The notes under the pieces: model-generated
Databases searched by the model: none
The model's input: the letters and a program-made list of their open reading frames with translations, nothing else
Told to the model about the DNA's origin: nothing
Program-made: the position numbers and the translations under genes
Assembly: GCF_019977735.1 (NCBI RefSeq)
Contig: NZ_AP025018.1
Location: forward strand, 4,682,580-4,746,579
DNA from: Calothrix sp. PCC 7716
GTDB taxonomy: Bacteria; Cyanobacteriota; Cyanobacteriia; Cyanobacteriales; Nostocaceae
Direction of reading: 5' to 3'
Length of the DNA stretch: 64,000 nt
Shown: positions 32,095-40,966 of the stretch, in pieces
How the letters are laid out: every line of letters begins with the position of its first letter
How positions within the stretch are numbered: position 1 is the first letter of the stretch

Positions 32095-35013
32095 ATGAAC
32101 GCAATTTGTATTGACGAAAAAAACTTCCAACCCCAACATTTTACTGAATGGCTCAATAGTTCAGTTGATAAAGAAATTATTGCCCTTAACGTTATATCGC
32201 TATCAGGAACAGCACCATACGAATATTTACTTTATAGCTCCAGTATCTCACGCCGTAATGACGGGCGCCTGCGGGATGGAGATTTAAAGAAATATCGCCA
32301 CATTGAATATGGAGGTTGGTGGTGCAACGGCATTGACCCGTTGAATGAATATGCTCCAATGATGTGGGGATGCTTTAAACCTGATAAACCCAGACGCGAT
32401 TATGAAAAAATCCATAAATTTATAAAATACGAGCATCCTTATAAAGAAGTAACGCGCGCGTTTTTTCTGCAAGTACCGAAAGGGATTTGGGAGAAAGTTT
32501 CAGAACGTTGTGGTATCCCCATTACAGAAGATGATTTGCAACAGGAGCATGGATTTTGGTACTGGGTCTGGCGCCGAAATGTTCCGGTAGTAATTGTTGA
32601 AGGAGCTAAAAAAGCAGCTTGTTTACTGACTGCTGGTTATGCTGCAATTGCAATTCCTGGAGTTAACGCTGGCTACCGCACTCCTAAAGATGAAGCAGGT
32701 AACATCATAGGAAATCCCTTCCTTGTCCCAGATTTGAAACATTTTGCGAACCCAGATAGGCAGATTACTATTTGCTTCGACCGAGACGAAAAACCCGAAA
32801 CTGTTCAACGGGTAAGAACTGCTACCCAAAGAATGGGGAAATTATTTACATACTTAGGGTGTAAGGTTAAAGTTATTGATTTACCAGGACCTACTAAGGG
32901 AGTTGATGATTTTATTTTTGCCCAAGGAGAAGAAGAATTTGACACGCTTTACGACAAAGCCGACACCTTAGAGATGTGGCAAGTTAAACTTTTTACACTT
33001 CTGACTTATAAACCTGCAATTGCGCTTGAGCAAAAATATCTTGGACAAATATCAATCCCAGAGTCTGAAAAGCTTATTATCCTTCAATCAGCAAAAGGAA
33101 CGGGTAAAACCGAATGGTTAACCTCGGAGGTTGCAAAAGCTCATGAACAAAATCGTCGAGTGTTAATTATTACCCATCGCATTCAATTAGGGGAAGCATT
33201 ATGCGAACGTTTTGGAGTCAATTATGTAACTAAAGTAAACTCTTCTGGTACGGGGGATTTGCTTGGATATGGAGTCTGTATAGATTCTCTCCACCACAAT
33301 AGCCAAGCCAGGTTTAATCCTAGCGATTGGTATAACGATACGGTAATCATTGATGAGTGTGACCAAGTATTTTGGCATCTTCTCAATTCTTCAACAGAAG
33401 TAGCAAAACATCGGGTTTCTGTACTTAAAAACCTGAAGTTGCTAATTCAGAATGTTTTAAGTAGCCCCAAAGGAAAGATTTATTTAGCAAGTGCTGATGT
33501 ATCCGATTGTGATGCGGACTACGTGCTTTCTTTAGCAGGAGAGATTAAGGTTAAACCATTTGTAATTCTTAATAATTATCGACCAGTAGCAGGGAATTGT
33601 TATAGCTACGACGGTACTAATCCGAAAAATTTAGTTGCAGCACTCGATAAGGCAATTTCTAAGGGGGGACATCATTTATTATGTTGTTCTGCTCAAAAAG
33701 CTAAATCAAAATGGGGAACTCAGGCTGTAGAAGAAAGATTTCGTCGCAAGTTTCCACAGTTGAGGATTTTACGAATTGATAGCGAGTCGGTTGCAGACCC
33801 AGAGCATCCTGCTTATGGTTGTATTGCCCATCTCAACTCGATTCTGCGGGAATACGATTTAGTTATTGCTTCACCCAGTTTGGAAACTGGCGTGTCTATC
33901 GATATTGAGGGTTATTTCAACGCTGTATGGGGAATATTTCAAGGAGTTCAGTCAGCAAACTCCGCGCGGCAGATGTTAGCAAGGTTGAGAGAGACTGTTG
34001 ACCGTCATATTTGGGTAAGGAATAGTGGCATGGGATTTGTTGGAAACGGTGCCGCATCATTAGGTGTGCTTTTGGCAAGTCAACATGTGGCAACAAGAGC
34101 AAACATTGCGTTATTGTCTGAAGCTGATAATGCCGATTACAGTTGCATCGATGAGAATTTTCAACCGGAATCATTACAAACGTGGGGTAAGCGCGCTTGT
34201 GTTATTAATGCTCAAATGCGATGTTATCGAGAAGCTGTGCTGAAGGGTTTGGTAGAGGATGGTTACACAATTGTTGATATAGAAGATATTGAGCCTCTTG
34301 AGAGTGAGCGAGTTTTTGAATCTGTTAAAGCTGCTTCTTTGGAATTACACACATCTGAGTGCCGCGCGGTTGAAAAGGCAGAAGACATTTCTGATTCCCA
34401 GTTGAAGAAACTACAAGACAAACGTGCGAAGACTACTACTGAACGACAACAAGAGCGCAAAGCAGTACTAAAAGAACTTTATGGTATTGACGTAACAGCC
34501 TCCTTAGTATGGAAAGACTCAGATGGCTGGTATCCTCAACTGCGCCTGCATTACTTTTTGACATTGGGACGAGAACATCTCGCCCAACGTGACTCCTCAA
34601 CAGTTAAGGTACTTTTAGAGGCAGGCGAAAATGCGATTTGGAAGCCAGATTTTAATCGAGGACAGCTTTTACCTGTAATTTTGTTATTGGAAAGTCTCAA
34701 CATTAGTTATTTTCTAACTCCAGGGGTGATGTTTCGTGGTTCTGACCCACAATCACAGCAGTTTAAGGCTCTGGCAGTGGAACATCGGTATATCATCAGG
34801 AACTATTTGGGGGTTTCGATTTCCAAGGGATTAGGCGCCATCACGATTGTTCAAAAAATACTGAGTAAGTTGGGGTTGGGATTATCCTATGTTGGGCGAT
34901 TTGGGAGCAGGGGACACAGGGAAAGAGTTTATCGATTTGTTGAACCAAAAGATGAACGTGACATAATTTTCGCTACCTGGGAAAAACGTTACGCTCTTGG
35001 TGTCCAGCACTAA
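32095..35013 (+). CDS. Plasmid replication protein, CyRepA1-like (TOPRIM plus helicase)
   Basis: ATG 32095 with TTGGAG 6 bases upstream gives 972 residues. After an N-terminal region (YGGWWCNGIDPLN) comes a DUF3854/TOPRIM domain: VVIVEGAKKAACLLTAGYAA (acidic residue about 169) and TICFDRDEKPETVQR (DxD about 227). A helicase follows: LILQSAKGTGKTEWL (Walker A about 333), VLIITHRIQLGEALCERFG, TVIIDECDQVFWHLL (Walker B about 417) and QSANSARQMLARLR (late motif). This primase-helicase layout is that of CyRepA-type replication initiators of cyanobacterial plasmids. The gene is intact. It is the strongest sign that the window is plasmid DNA. The XRE gene upstream may regulate it. Confidence 0.85.
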   Translation: MNAICIDEKNFQPQHFTEWLNSSVDKEIIALNVISLSGTAPYEYLLYSSSISRRNDGRLRDGDLKKYRHIEYGGWWCNGIDPLNEYAPMMWGCFKPDKPRRDYEKIHKFIKYEHPYKEVTRAFFLQVPKGIWEKVSERCGIPITEDDLQQEHGFWYWVWRRNVPVVIVEGAKKAACLLTAGYAAIAIPGVNAGYRTPKDEAGNIIGNPFLVPDLKHFANPDRQITICFDRDEKPETVQRVRTATQRMGKLFTYLGCKVKVIDLPGPTKGVDDFIFAQGEEEFDTLYDKADTLEMWQVKLFTLLTYKPAIALEQKYLGQISIPESEKLIILQSAKGTGKTEWLTSEVAKAHEQNRRVLIITHRIQLGEALCERFGVNYVTKVNSSGTGDLLGYGVCIDSLHHNSQARFNPSDWYNDTVIIDECDQVFWHLLNSSTEVAKHRVSVLKNLKLLIQNVLSSPKGKIYLASADVSDCDADYVLSLAGEIKVKPFVILNNYRPVAGNCYSYDGTNPKNLVAALDKAISKGGHHLLCCSAQKAKSKWGTQAVEERFRRKFPQLRILRIDSESVADPEHPAYGCIAHLNSILREYDLVIASPSLETGVSIDIEGYFNAVWGIFQGVQSANSARQMLARLRETVDRHIWVRNSGMGFVGNGAASLGVLLASQHVATRANIALLSEADNADYSCIDENFQPESLQTWGKRACVINAQMRCYREAVLKGLVEDGYTIVDIEDIEPLESERVFESVKAASLELHTSECRAVEKAEDISDSQLKKLQDKRAKTTTERQQERKAVLKELYGIDVTASLVWKDSDGWYPQLRLHYFLTLGREHLAQRDSSTVKVLLEAGENAIWKPDFNRGQLLPVILLLESLNISYFLTPGVMFRGSDPQSQQFKALAVEHRYIIRNYLGVSISKGLGAITIVQKILSKLGLGLSYVGRFGSRGHRERVYRFVEPKDERDIIFATWEKRYALGVQH

Positions 35014-35156
35014 TAATAAAGAGACTATACAGATATATTTTGGACACAACCGCTCATAATCTCCCAAATTATACGGAGGAATTTGGGCACCTTTAAAACA
35101 TAAGTTGAAATAATAGTACTCAAAAACTACTTTGTTCATTTAAGCAACTCTTCCCC

Positions 35157-35179
35157 CGAACGGCAACTCTTGCCGTTCG
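35157..35179. repeat. Dispersed hairpin repeat, copy 1
   Basis: Arms CGAACGGCAA and TTGCCGTTCG around CTC. Same 10-bp arms recur at 36756 and 57324, and with one change at 35540. Confidence 0.8.
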
Positions 35180-35539
35180 ACAAGAATCTTATTCCAGAAA
35201 TATTTCTCCAAACCTTGATAAAACGTTAATTGAGAACGCAAGAACTAGTGTTACAAATTTCTACCTTCTAATTAGAAGGTTTTCGTTGCCTTAGTAGAAA
35301 ATCTTGAACTAATTCTGATCAATTACCAAATTCAATGCATTTGTATTATCATCTATCTTCTGCTCTTTTTGGTTGTCACTCTCAAACGCCTGCCAGATAC
35401 TAGTTTCAGCCATAATAAAGAGTCTATGGTTGTCACCATGAATGGACGCGCACTTGCTCTCTTACTTCCAAATATTCTTTACCCATCCAAAAACCCAACC
35501 CAGTAGTGGCTTAACCGCTTTGCAAACCCAGTATTATAC

Positions 35540-35562
35540 CGAACGGCAACTGTTGCTGTTCG
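35540..35562. repeat. Dispersed hairpin repeat, copy 2
   Basis: Arms CGAACGGCAA and TTGCTGTTCG (one changed base) around CTG. Confidence 0.75.
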
Positions 35563-35606
35563 AGAATATTCTTATAATCGGCTATATATACTATGTCATG
35601 CCTCAG

Positions 35607-36614
35607 TCAACGACTCATAACTTTAAGTTTTCTAATTAATTGATGAACCGCACTAACAACTAACTCAGGCTGCTCTAACGGGATAAGGTGCCCGCTATTT
35701 TCCGCGATAATATGCTGGCTATTTGACGATAGTTTGGTTAATTCTAACTGAAGCGATGCCCAATAATGAAATCTTTCATCGCTCATCTTTGGATGTTTGG
35801 AACCTTGACTCAATACAATTAAGGGTAGGTTGCCTAGTGATGTAATCGCTTGCAGTTGCTCAAAACTCGTTTTTATATTGGCACGTTCACTTTTATAGGT
35901 TGCCCAATAATGAGGACGATAGTAGTAAGATTTGTAGGTATCAAATAATGCTTGCACTGCCTGTGGATATTTTTGAATTTCTTTTCTAATATCCTCAATA
36001 ATTGGCAACAGATTCATCTCCCCAATTAATCGCAGGACTCCAAATCGAGTAGCAAGCTCTAAAACTAGATAAAGCCAAAACTCCCTTTCTAAAGAATTCC
36101 ACATTTCGGGCGTCATCTGATTTTCATGGACAGAATCGACTAACACTAATCCCACCACATTTTCTGGATATTGACTAGCATATAACCGCATATTGGCGCC
36201 ACCCAAAGAGTGTCCAACTAAAATGTAGGGAGGCTCGATTTCAGCTTTGTTCAAAAGTAAATGTAATTCATCAACGCTCTGTTGGCTGGTGCGAGGTTTT
36301 CTAAGATTGGGATTACTCCAGCCGAAACCTGCTCGGTCATAAGTGCAAACACGAGTAAATTTCGCAATTTCAGATGGAACCAACCCCCATGTAATCGATG
36401 AGGCACCACCACCAGCATCCATAATAACCGTAGGTGTACCATTTCCAAGACAGTTTAGATGTAGACAAAATCCACCGATATCAACCAATTTACCCTGTGG
36501 AGGGTATCTGCTCCCGTCGATAACTTGGCTCACTACTTGGTAGATAATCCCTGCAAATAATACTACTGCGGTAATACCTAAAGTAAGTACAATCGATTTT
36601 TCCGTGATTGTCAT
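35607..36614 (-). CDS. Alpha/beta hydrolase with N-terminal membrane anchor
   Basis: From ATG 36614 the product is 335 residues. An N-terminal helix (SIVLTLGITAVVLFAGIIYQ) should anchor it in the membrane. The hydrolase fold follows: VIMDAGGGASSITWG (oxyanion region), CTYDRAGFGWS, the nucleophile elbow VGHSLGGANMRLYASQYPEN, and the catalytic-His region AENSGHLIPLEQPELV. All triad regions are present, so the enzyme looks functional, unlike the broken hydrolase at 20373. Substrate cannot be read. It stands alone between hairpin repeats, which suggests an accessory cargo gene rather than part of a plasmid operon. Confidence 0.85.
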   Translation of the reverse strand: MTITEKSIVLTLGITAVVLFAGIIYQVVSQVIDGSRYPPQGKLVDIGGFCLHLNCLGNGTPTVIMDAGGGASSITWGLVPSEIAKFTRVCTYDRAGFGWSNPNLRKPRTSQQSVDELHLLLNKAEIEPPYILVGHSLGGANMRLYASQYPENVVGLVLVDSVHENQMTPEMWNSLEREFWLYLVLELATRFGVLRLIGEMNLLPIIEDIRKEIQKYPQAVQALFDTYKSYYYRPHYWATYKSERANIKTSFEQLQAITSLGNLPLIVLSQGSKHPKMSDERFHYWASLQLELTKLSSNSQHIIAENSGHLIPLEQPELVVSAVHQLIRKLKVMSR

Positions 36615-36620
36615 AAACAA

Positions 36621-36944
36621 AGTATGTAGGTACAGTTATTGTAATTCGAGTGGCACTTATAATACTACAGCACCTTATCTGGATAGAATTTTATTGTAAA
36701 GGTGGCACCTTGTCTCTGTCAAAAAAATAACATGTACTATAGTTAAGTATTCTATCGAACGGCAAAAATTGCCGTTCGGAGAATCCGACTCAACAGTTGC
36801 TGGTTCAAATAGCAATACTGTCTAGTATGAAAAATATTTATATTTCTTAATAAGTGAGGTAGTTAACCGTTAGAATGTATAATAATTGAGCTATTTTCTC
36901 ATAGATATACAGGTTACATCCAATCGATAGTTGCGAATCAACAT
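36621..36944. other. Gene-free stretch with one dispersed palindrome
   Basis: About 320 AT-rich bases between divergent genes; apart from the hairpin at 36756-36778 nothing was recognised. Confidence 0.4.
36756..36778. repeat. Dispersed hairpin repeat, copy 3
   Basis: Arms CGAACGGCAA and TTGCCGTTCG around AAA; identical over all 23 bp to the copy at 57324. Confidence 0.8.
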
Positions 36945-37199
36945 ATGACACTTATCAAAAAATCTGAACAACTACTTCTCCTTAAAATTAAGACAATAGA
37001 GAATGAAGAAGAAAATATTCAGCCGGATGCAAAGGATATTCCAGTGGTCAGTCCGGAGCAAAAACCCATAGTTATACAAAATCAGGAATCTAACTATATT
37101 CCAGTGCGTGATAACCCTATGGTTCAATCTATCGGCAAGTCAGGATGGCAGATTTCTGATATTTGGAGAGATATTAGAGTCGATAATTTCTCTGATTGA
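36945..37199 (+). CDS. Small hypothetical protein
   Basis: An 84-residue frame (MTLIKKSEQLLLLKIKTIEN) with a helical start, a Pro/Gln/Val middle (IPVVSPEQKPIVIQNQ) and SGWQISDIWRDIRVDNF at the end. The C-terminal motif looks like a short conserved tail. No ribosome site is clear. Coding status is uncertain. Confidence 0.4.
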   Translation: MTLIKKSEQLLLLKIKTIENEEENIQPDAKDIPVVSPEQKPIVIQNQESNYIPVRDNPMVQSIGKSGWQISDIWRDIRVDNFSD

Positions 37200-37262
37200 C
37201 GACAAAATTAAGGCTTATGATTATTGCCATCTATATACTTCGCGTCCTACTGATTAAGTTGT

Positions 37263-37541
37263 TTACTCACGTACAAATTCGGTTTTTTCAATTATCTTAA
37301 TTAAGGCGAGATACTCTATTTCTGGGGATAATCGTGTTTTGAAATATATACGAAAAGACCCATCGGAGTAAATCTTAAGGTCTTTTTCGTCGAATGATAT
37401 TTCTTGCCGCTGTAACCACAGGACAACGGCGCCACTAAACTCAGCTAAAAACAAAGCAGGAAAGTAAATTCTTCCTTTAACTGCTCCTGTTTGTACGTGA
37501 GTAAATACTTGAAATTGAGGATGTGCTAAGACGATTGCCAT
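37263..37541 (-). CDS. Hypothetical protein
   Basis: A 92-residue protein (MAIVLAHPQFQVFTHVQTGA) with FPALFLAEFSGAVVLWLQRQ and DLKIYSDGSFRIYFKTRL. The pattern suggests a small mixed alpha/beta fold. No family recognised. It lies downstream of the gene at 37642 on the same strand, separated by a hairpin. Confidence 0.5.
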   Translation of the reverse strand: MAIVLAHPQFQVFTHVQTGAVKGRIYFPALFLAEFSGAVVLWLQRQEISFDEKDLKIYSDGSFRIYFKTRLSPEIEYLALIKIIEKTEFVRE

Positions 37542-37582
37542 AATAATGTTACCGTTTTTACATAGGTACGCACGCTTGTAGA

Positions 37583-37611
37583 AAGGGAATGATATTGAAC
37601 ATCACTCCCTT
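37583..37611 (-). terminator. Hairpin after the gene at 37642
   Basis: Arms AAGGGAATGAT (37583-37593) and ATCACTCCCTT (37601-37611), one mismatch. It lies 31 bases past the stop. There is no long T-run, so it may act as an attenuator. Confidence 0.5.
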
Positions 37612-37641
37612 ACAGGCGCCAGTGCTAACTAATTTTTCCGA

Positions 37642-37995
37642 CTATTGCACGGTGATTGTGCGTATCAAAATACTCATTACTTCACCTGGATTTGGGCTGG
37701 GTAGCAAAGGACTCCAGTCACTAATATTGGCGTAACCAACTTGGTGCAGAACACGAATTGTTCCGGTTACAGCTTTAGTTGAGCCAATTAGAGTATGTTT
37801 GATGGTTTCACGTTCTGGTATAGGTGTAGGTATTAGTTGAGAATTGATACTCGGTTGAGTCTTCTCATTAGAACTTGATAAAAAACTTTGATGCTTCAAC
37901 TTGATAAAATATTGATGTCCACCTTCAAATACAATGCTTTCTAGATTTCCTTCAAGCATAGATTCACTGCTTTGGATTGTAAAAAATTGTAACAT
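37642..37995 (-). CDS. Hypothetical protein
   Basis: A 117-residue protein (MLQFFTIQSSESMLEGNLES) with FEGGHQYFIKLKHQSFLSSS, a Pro-rich linker and IRVLHQVGYANISDWSPLLP, ending in SILIRTITVQ. It looks like a small beta-rich protein. No family recognised. It is divergent from the YfbM-like gene, with several hairpins in the shared upstream region. Confidence 0.5.
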   Translation of the reverse strand: MLQFFTIQSSESMLEGNLESIVFEGGHQYFIKLKHQSFLSSSNEKTQPSINSQLIPTPIPERETIKHTLIGSTKAVTGTIRVLHQVGYANISDWSPLLPSPNPGEVMSILIRTITVQ

Positions 37996-38033
37996 AGTTG
38001 TAGTTGCTTTTTAATTGGATATCTATGTTTTAA

Positions 38034-38130
38034 AAACACTGGCGCCATTAGTTTGACTGCACCAGTGTTTACTCATATTTATTAATGCCGTAAGGCATAT
38101 TTCCTTAATGTGTTATTTTTTAAATAACAC
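38034..38130. promoter_or_regulatory. Cluster of three hairpins in a divergent promoter region
   Basis: AAACACTGG/CCAGTGTTT (38034-38042 and 38062-38070), ATGCC/GGCAT (38085-38098) and GTGTTATTT/AAATAACAC (38110-38118 and 38122-38130). The last ends 30 bases before the YfbM-like gene. They may be operators, attenuators or terminators. Confidence 0.5.
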
Positions 38131-38160
38131 GGTTGATAAACAAAAATCAAAGTAAATACT

Positions 38161-38673
38161 ATGTCAATGGTTGGGAACTACATGCATATTTCGCAAGCAG
38201 AGCTTGAACATTTGATTAAAAATAAAAATGAGGTATCTGAATTTATATATCCCGAAAATACCTCAAAAGAGTATAAAAATTCTGAGCTTTATATTGATAA
38301 ATCTTGGCACTTAATTCATTTTCTACTTACAGGTAGCGCATGGAATGGTAATGAAACTTTGCGAAATTTAACTATTGGAGGAGAAAAACTTTGCGAACCA
38401 AAGTTTACGCCTGTTGGTGATTCAGTTAGATATTTACTTCCCAACCAAGTTCTAGCCACATATGAATTAGTCAAAAATATTACTTCAGATGAATTGTGGT
38501 CTCGTTTTAATGCAAAAGCAGCTACAGATGCATATATATATCCTATTGGCTTTTGGTCTGAATCATCTGAGGAATTTATAAAGGAATATGTATTAGATTA
38601 TTTTGAAAAACTTAAACATTTTTTTAAAACTGGAGCAGAAGAAAATCAAGCTATATTGATTTGGCTCACATAA
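38161..38673 (+). CDS. YfbM-like (DUF1877) protein
   Basis: A 170-residue protein starting MSMVGNYMHISQAELEHLI, the typical N-terminus of YfbM/DUF1877 proteins (M-x-M-x-GNY). Next come YIDKSWHLIHFLLTGSAWNG, VGDSVRYLLPNQVLATYELV and WLT at the end. Length and order fit the family. The family has a known fold but no agreed function; members are often found near mobile DNA and toxin-type genes. The start at ATG 38161 is supported by the family N-terminus. Confidence 0.82.
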   Translation: MSMVGNYMHISQAELEHLIKNKNEVSEFIYPENTSKEYKNSELYIDKSWHLIHFLLTGSAWNGNETLRNLTIGGEKLCEPKFTPVGDSVRYLLPNQVLATYELVKNITSDELWSRFNAKAATDAYIYPIGFWSESSEEFIKEYVLDYFEKLKHFFKTGAEENQAILIWLT

Positions 38674-38725
38674 ATAACTAGCTTCGTTAGTATCATTCTA
38701 AAACAGTAACTAGCTGGCGCCGATG

Positions 38726-39322
38726 TTAATTAGCAATAATCTGGCTAAATTCTGCGACTGCATCGTACTGGTCTGCCATACGTGAATACCGAGCTATTAA
38801 CTCTAAATCTAAGTCAGGTAGCAGCACACTTTTTGTAACTTTTTGATACGCACCAGCTTGTAAAGAATAAACTGATATTAATCCATCTTCCCAATACCAA
38901 ACCTCCGGTACACCTAGACGCTTATATATTTCTAGCTTATTGATACCACCACTTGTAACCGTAATTTCTAAAATTAAATCAGGAATAGGTTTCTTCGTTT
39001 CTAAGTTATAGGACTCGTCAGGCTCTCGACGACCTCTATTTTGGCTTCTACCAAGTGTCGCGCTTCCCCGACCATAAAATCTTATATTTTTAACTCGCAT
39101 ATACGCTTCAACCAACATTGCCAATGTTTTCTTGGAGTCTTCGTGGTCATCAGATAGTGGAGACATAATTTCCAAAATACCATCCAGATAAGTTAGTCGG
39201 GCGCCTGTCCCCGCAAGAGTAACATCAAGTTGCTCTAGTTGTTCCCAACTTACGTCATGTAACAAGACGTAAGTGCTGCTGGGTGTGCTAGGTTTTTCGA
39301 GGATTGGGTTTATCACGGTCAT
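38726..39322 (-). CDS. Uma2-family endonuclease, intact
   Basis: From ATG 39322 the product is 198 residues. It contains LTYLDGILEIMSPLSDDHED, GRGSATLGRSQNRGRREPDE, PIPDLILEITVTSGGINKLE and YKRLGVPEVWYWEDGLISVY. These are the substrate-side and catalytic blocks (PD, ExT, K) of Uma2/DUF820 proteins of the PD-(D/E)XK fold. It differs clearly from the broken Uma2 gene at 18635. Function in cyanobacteria is unknown despite large copy numbers. Confidence 0.85.
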   Translation of the reverse strand: MTVINPILEKPSTPSSTYVLLHDVSWEQLEQLDVTLAGTGARLTYLDGILEIMSPLSDDHEDSKKTLAMLVEAYMRVKNIRFYGRGSATLGRSQNRGRREPDESYNLETKKPIPDLILEITVTSGGINKLEIYKRLGVPEVWYWEDGLISVYSLQAGAYQKVTKSVLLPDLDLELIARYSRMADQYDAVAEFSQIIAN

Positions 39323-39470
39323 AACGTGTACCACCAAAGAGACTTATTAAGATATTATAGCTCAGGCGCTACCATTAAGATTAAAAACTAGTTTTAATAA
39401 AAAGGCGCCTAATAAAAAATTAACGCTTCAGGAAAATTCCTTAAAGCGTTTAATAATTGTATTATTAAAA

Positions 39471-39967
39471 CTACTGTTGATTCAGATACTTTACAAAATT
39501 TGAAACTTTCCAACTCAATCCGTGAACTCTATCAGCGATATTGGGTTTTGATGAACTACCGTCACAAAGCAAACATCTGTCACATTTCACATAATCGTCT
39601 TCAGTATTGCGACAAAGAATTTCATTATCGCTTAAAGGTGCATCGGGAGCAATAATTCTAAAAGTTCTCCAACCCATTTTCTGGGCTTCTTTTGCTTCTG
39701 CTTCGGTATGAACTGATGCCATCAAATAATTTTTCCAATGGTGAGCATCATTTCCCAAATCTCTCCACCGATGTGTATAGCCAGTATGCTTATTTGATGC
39801 TAATATTATCGGCTCCCACACATTAAATGGTACTGCTGTTGGGTCTCCGTAAGAGCCGATTCTGACTGGATAGCGATATCGTTTTAAAATTGCTATCTCG
39901 TTGGCGCCGAATTTGGAATAAGTACCTGTTACGTGCTTGTGGTAAATATTATTAACGCCTAAAAGAT
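39471..39967 (-). pseudogene. C-terminal part of a DUF7227-like gene cut by the Tn554-like element
   Basis: The frame is open up to the transposon end without a start codon. Gene-derived residues begin LLGVNNIYHKHVTGTYSKFG, then YPVRIGSYGDPTAVPFNVWE, HTGYTHRWRDLGN and AQKMGWRTFRIIAPDAPL, ending with the Cys cluster VKCDRCLLCDGSSSKPNIAD. This is the second half of a phage/plasmid family I know as DUF7227 (name from memory). The first half lies at 45752-46000 on the other side of the element. Confidence 0.75.
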
Positions 39968-40078
39968 TATGTAATACACAACAACAACAAAAGCTGTAAA
40001 ATCAGTAGCTGATTTATTGTTTATGGTTTACACAACAATATTTTATCTGTAACAAACAATAATCATACACCCCAATTC

Positions 40079-40966
40079 TCATAAAGGATATTTGGTAATC
40101 ATCTCATCAAAAGAAATCAATTCTCCTTCTGGAGTACAGACATACAGTATTCCTTCAATCAACCTTGATGCTACTACTAATCCTTGAGACTGAGCTATTG
40201 AAAACCATTGATGAAATATTTCTGGCTCTAGTATATCTGAATTATTTTGATTTTTGTTCCAAGCATTCTTAATTGCTTCTGCAAGAAATCCAGCAGGATT
40301 TTTTACTTTTGTAGTAGCCAATGCTCCTTTTAAACAATCAATAGCATTTAATACTATCTCTTTTGTAGTACATTCAATCAGCTTCGATAAAGTCGAATTA
40401 ATTTGAATGTTTAAAGCTGTTAACTCGGATTTAATTTGCTCATCAGTCACTTTGTTATTATGATAACGTTTTTTCTTTATCGGTGTAACTTTTGATTTAG
40501 TATTAAATGTTTTACATTCATTTAACTGCTTCTCCAAATCCTGGATAGTAGAGTTTTGACGTTCAATTTGTTCTTGTAATTGATGAACACGATAAACTTG
40601 ACCTGCCAAAACCTCATTTTTACGTTTTAGCTCTTTATTTTCTGATTCTAATTGGTGGATACGTTCTTTAATGCGAGCTACAATCTTTGTTTGAGACACC
40701 TCTGAAGTTGATTTTAACTCTTCACGAGGCATTGACGATTGTGTATTACGTATTTCTGCTATTCTTTGCTTAATTTCCGGATATTTATACAAATAAGCAA
40801 CACTAACTTTGGCTTGCTTTGCGACTGTATAGAAGTTAATTTTTTCTTTTCTATGAGCCAAATGTTTGAGAGCTTGATTTACTCGATTAAGAGAATCTTC
40901 CTTGCGAGAAGCTTGTGCTTCTTTAAGATTATTAATCCTAGTTTGTTTAATATCATCTTTGCTCAT
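40079..40966 (-). CDS. TnpC-like coiled-coil protein of the transposon
   Basis: A 295-residue protein with a helix-turn-helix-like N-terminus (INFYTVAKQAKVSVAYLYKY) and a long coiled coil (KERIHQLESENKELKRKNEV through QEQIERQNSTIQDLEKQL). This is the layout of TnpC/DUF6262 proteins that accompany Tn554-type recombinases. The C-terminal 100 residues include KNPAGFLAEAIKNAWNKN and are less typical of short TnpC. Its start overlaps the recombinase upstream by 4 bases (ATGA). In Tn554, TnpC affects orientation and frequency of transposition; that role is assumed by analogy. Confidence 0.75.
   Translation of the reverse strand: MSKDDIKQTRINNLKEAQASRKEDSLNRVNQALKHLAHRKEKINFYTVAKQAKVSVAYLYKYPEIKQRIAEIRNTQSSMPREELKSTSEVSQTKIVARIKERIHQLESENKELKRKNEVLAGQVYRVHQLQEQIERQNSTIQDLEKQLNECKTFNTKSKVTPIKKKRYHNNKVTDEQIKSELTALNIQINSTLSKLIECTTKEIVLNAIDCLKGALATTKVKNPAGFLAEAIKNAWNKNQNNSDILEPEIFHQWFSIAQSQGLVVASRLIEGILYVCTPEGELISFDEMITKYPL

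Larger units (their letters stand above)
35014..35606. other. Gene-free stretch with two dispersed palindromes
   Basis: About 590 bases without a credible gene, containing two copies of a 23-bp hairpin (35157-35179 and 35540-35562). A TTCTAATTAGAA palindrome lies at 35267-35278. The first hairpin is over 140 bases past the replication gene, so it is not an obvious terminator. Confidence 0.45.

Noticed and set aside
35442..35639. 65-codon plus-strand frame ending in the hydrolase 3' end
   Set aside because: Runs through a dispersed hairpin and overlaps a well-supported gene; no start signal.
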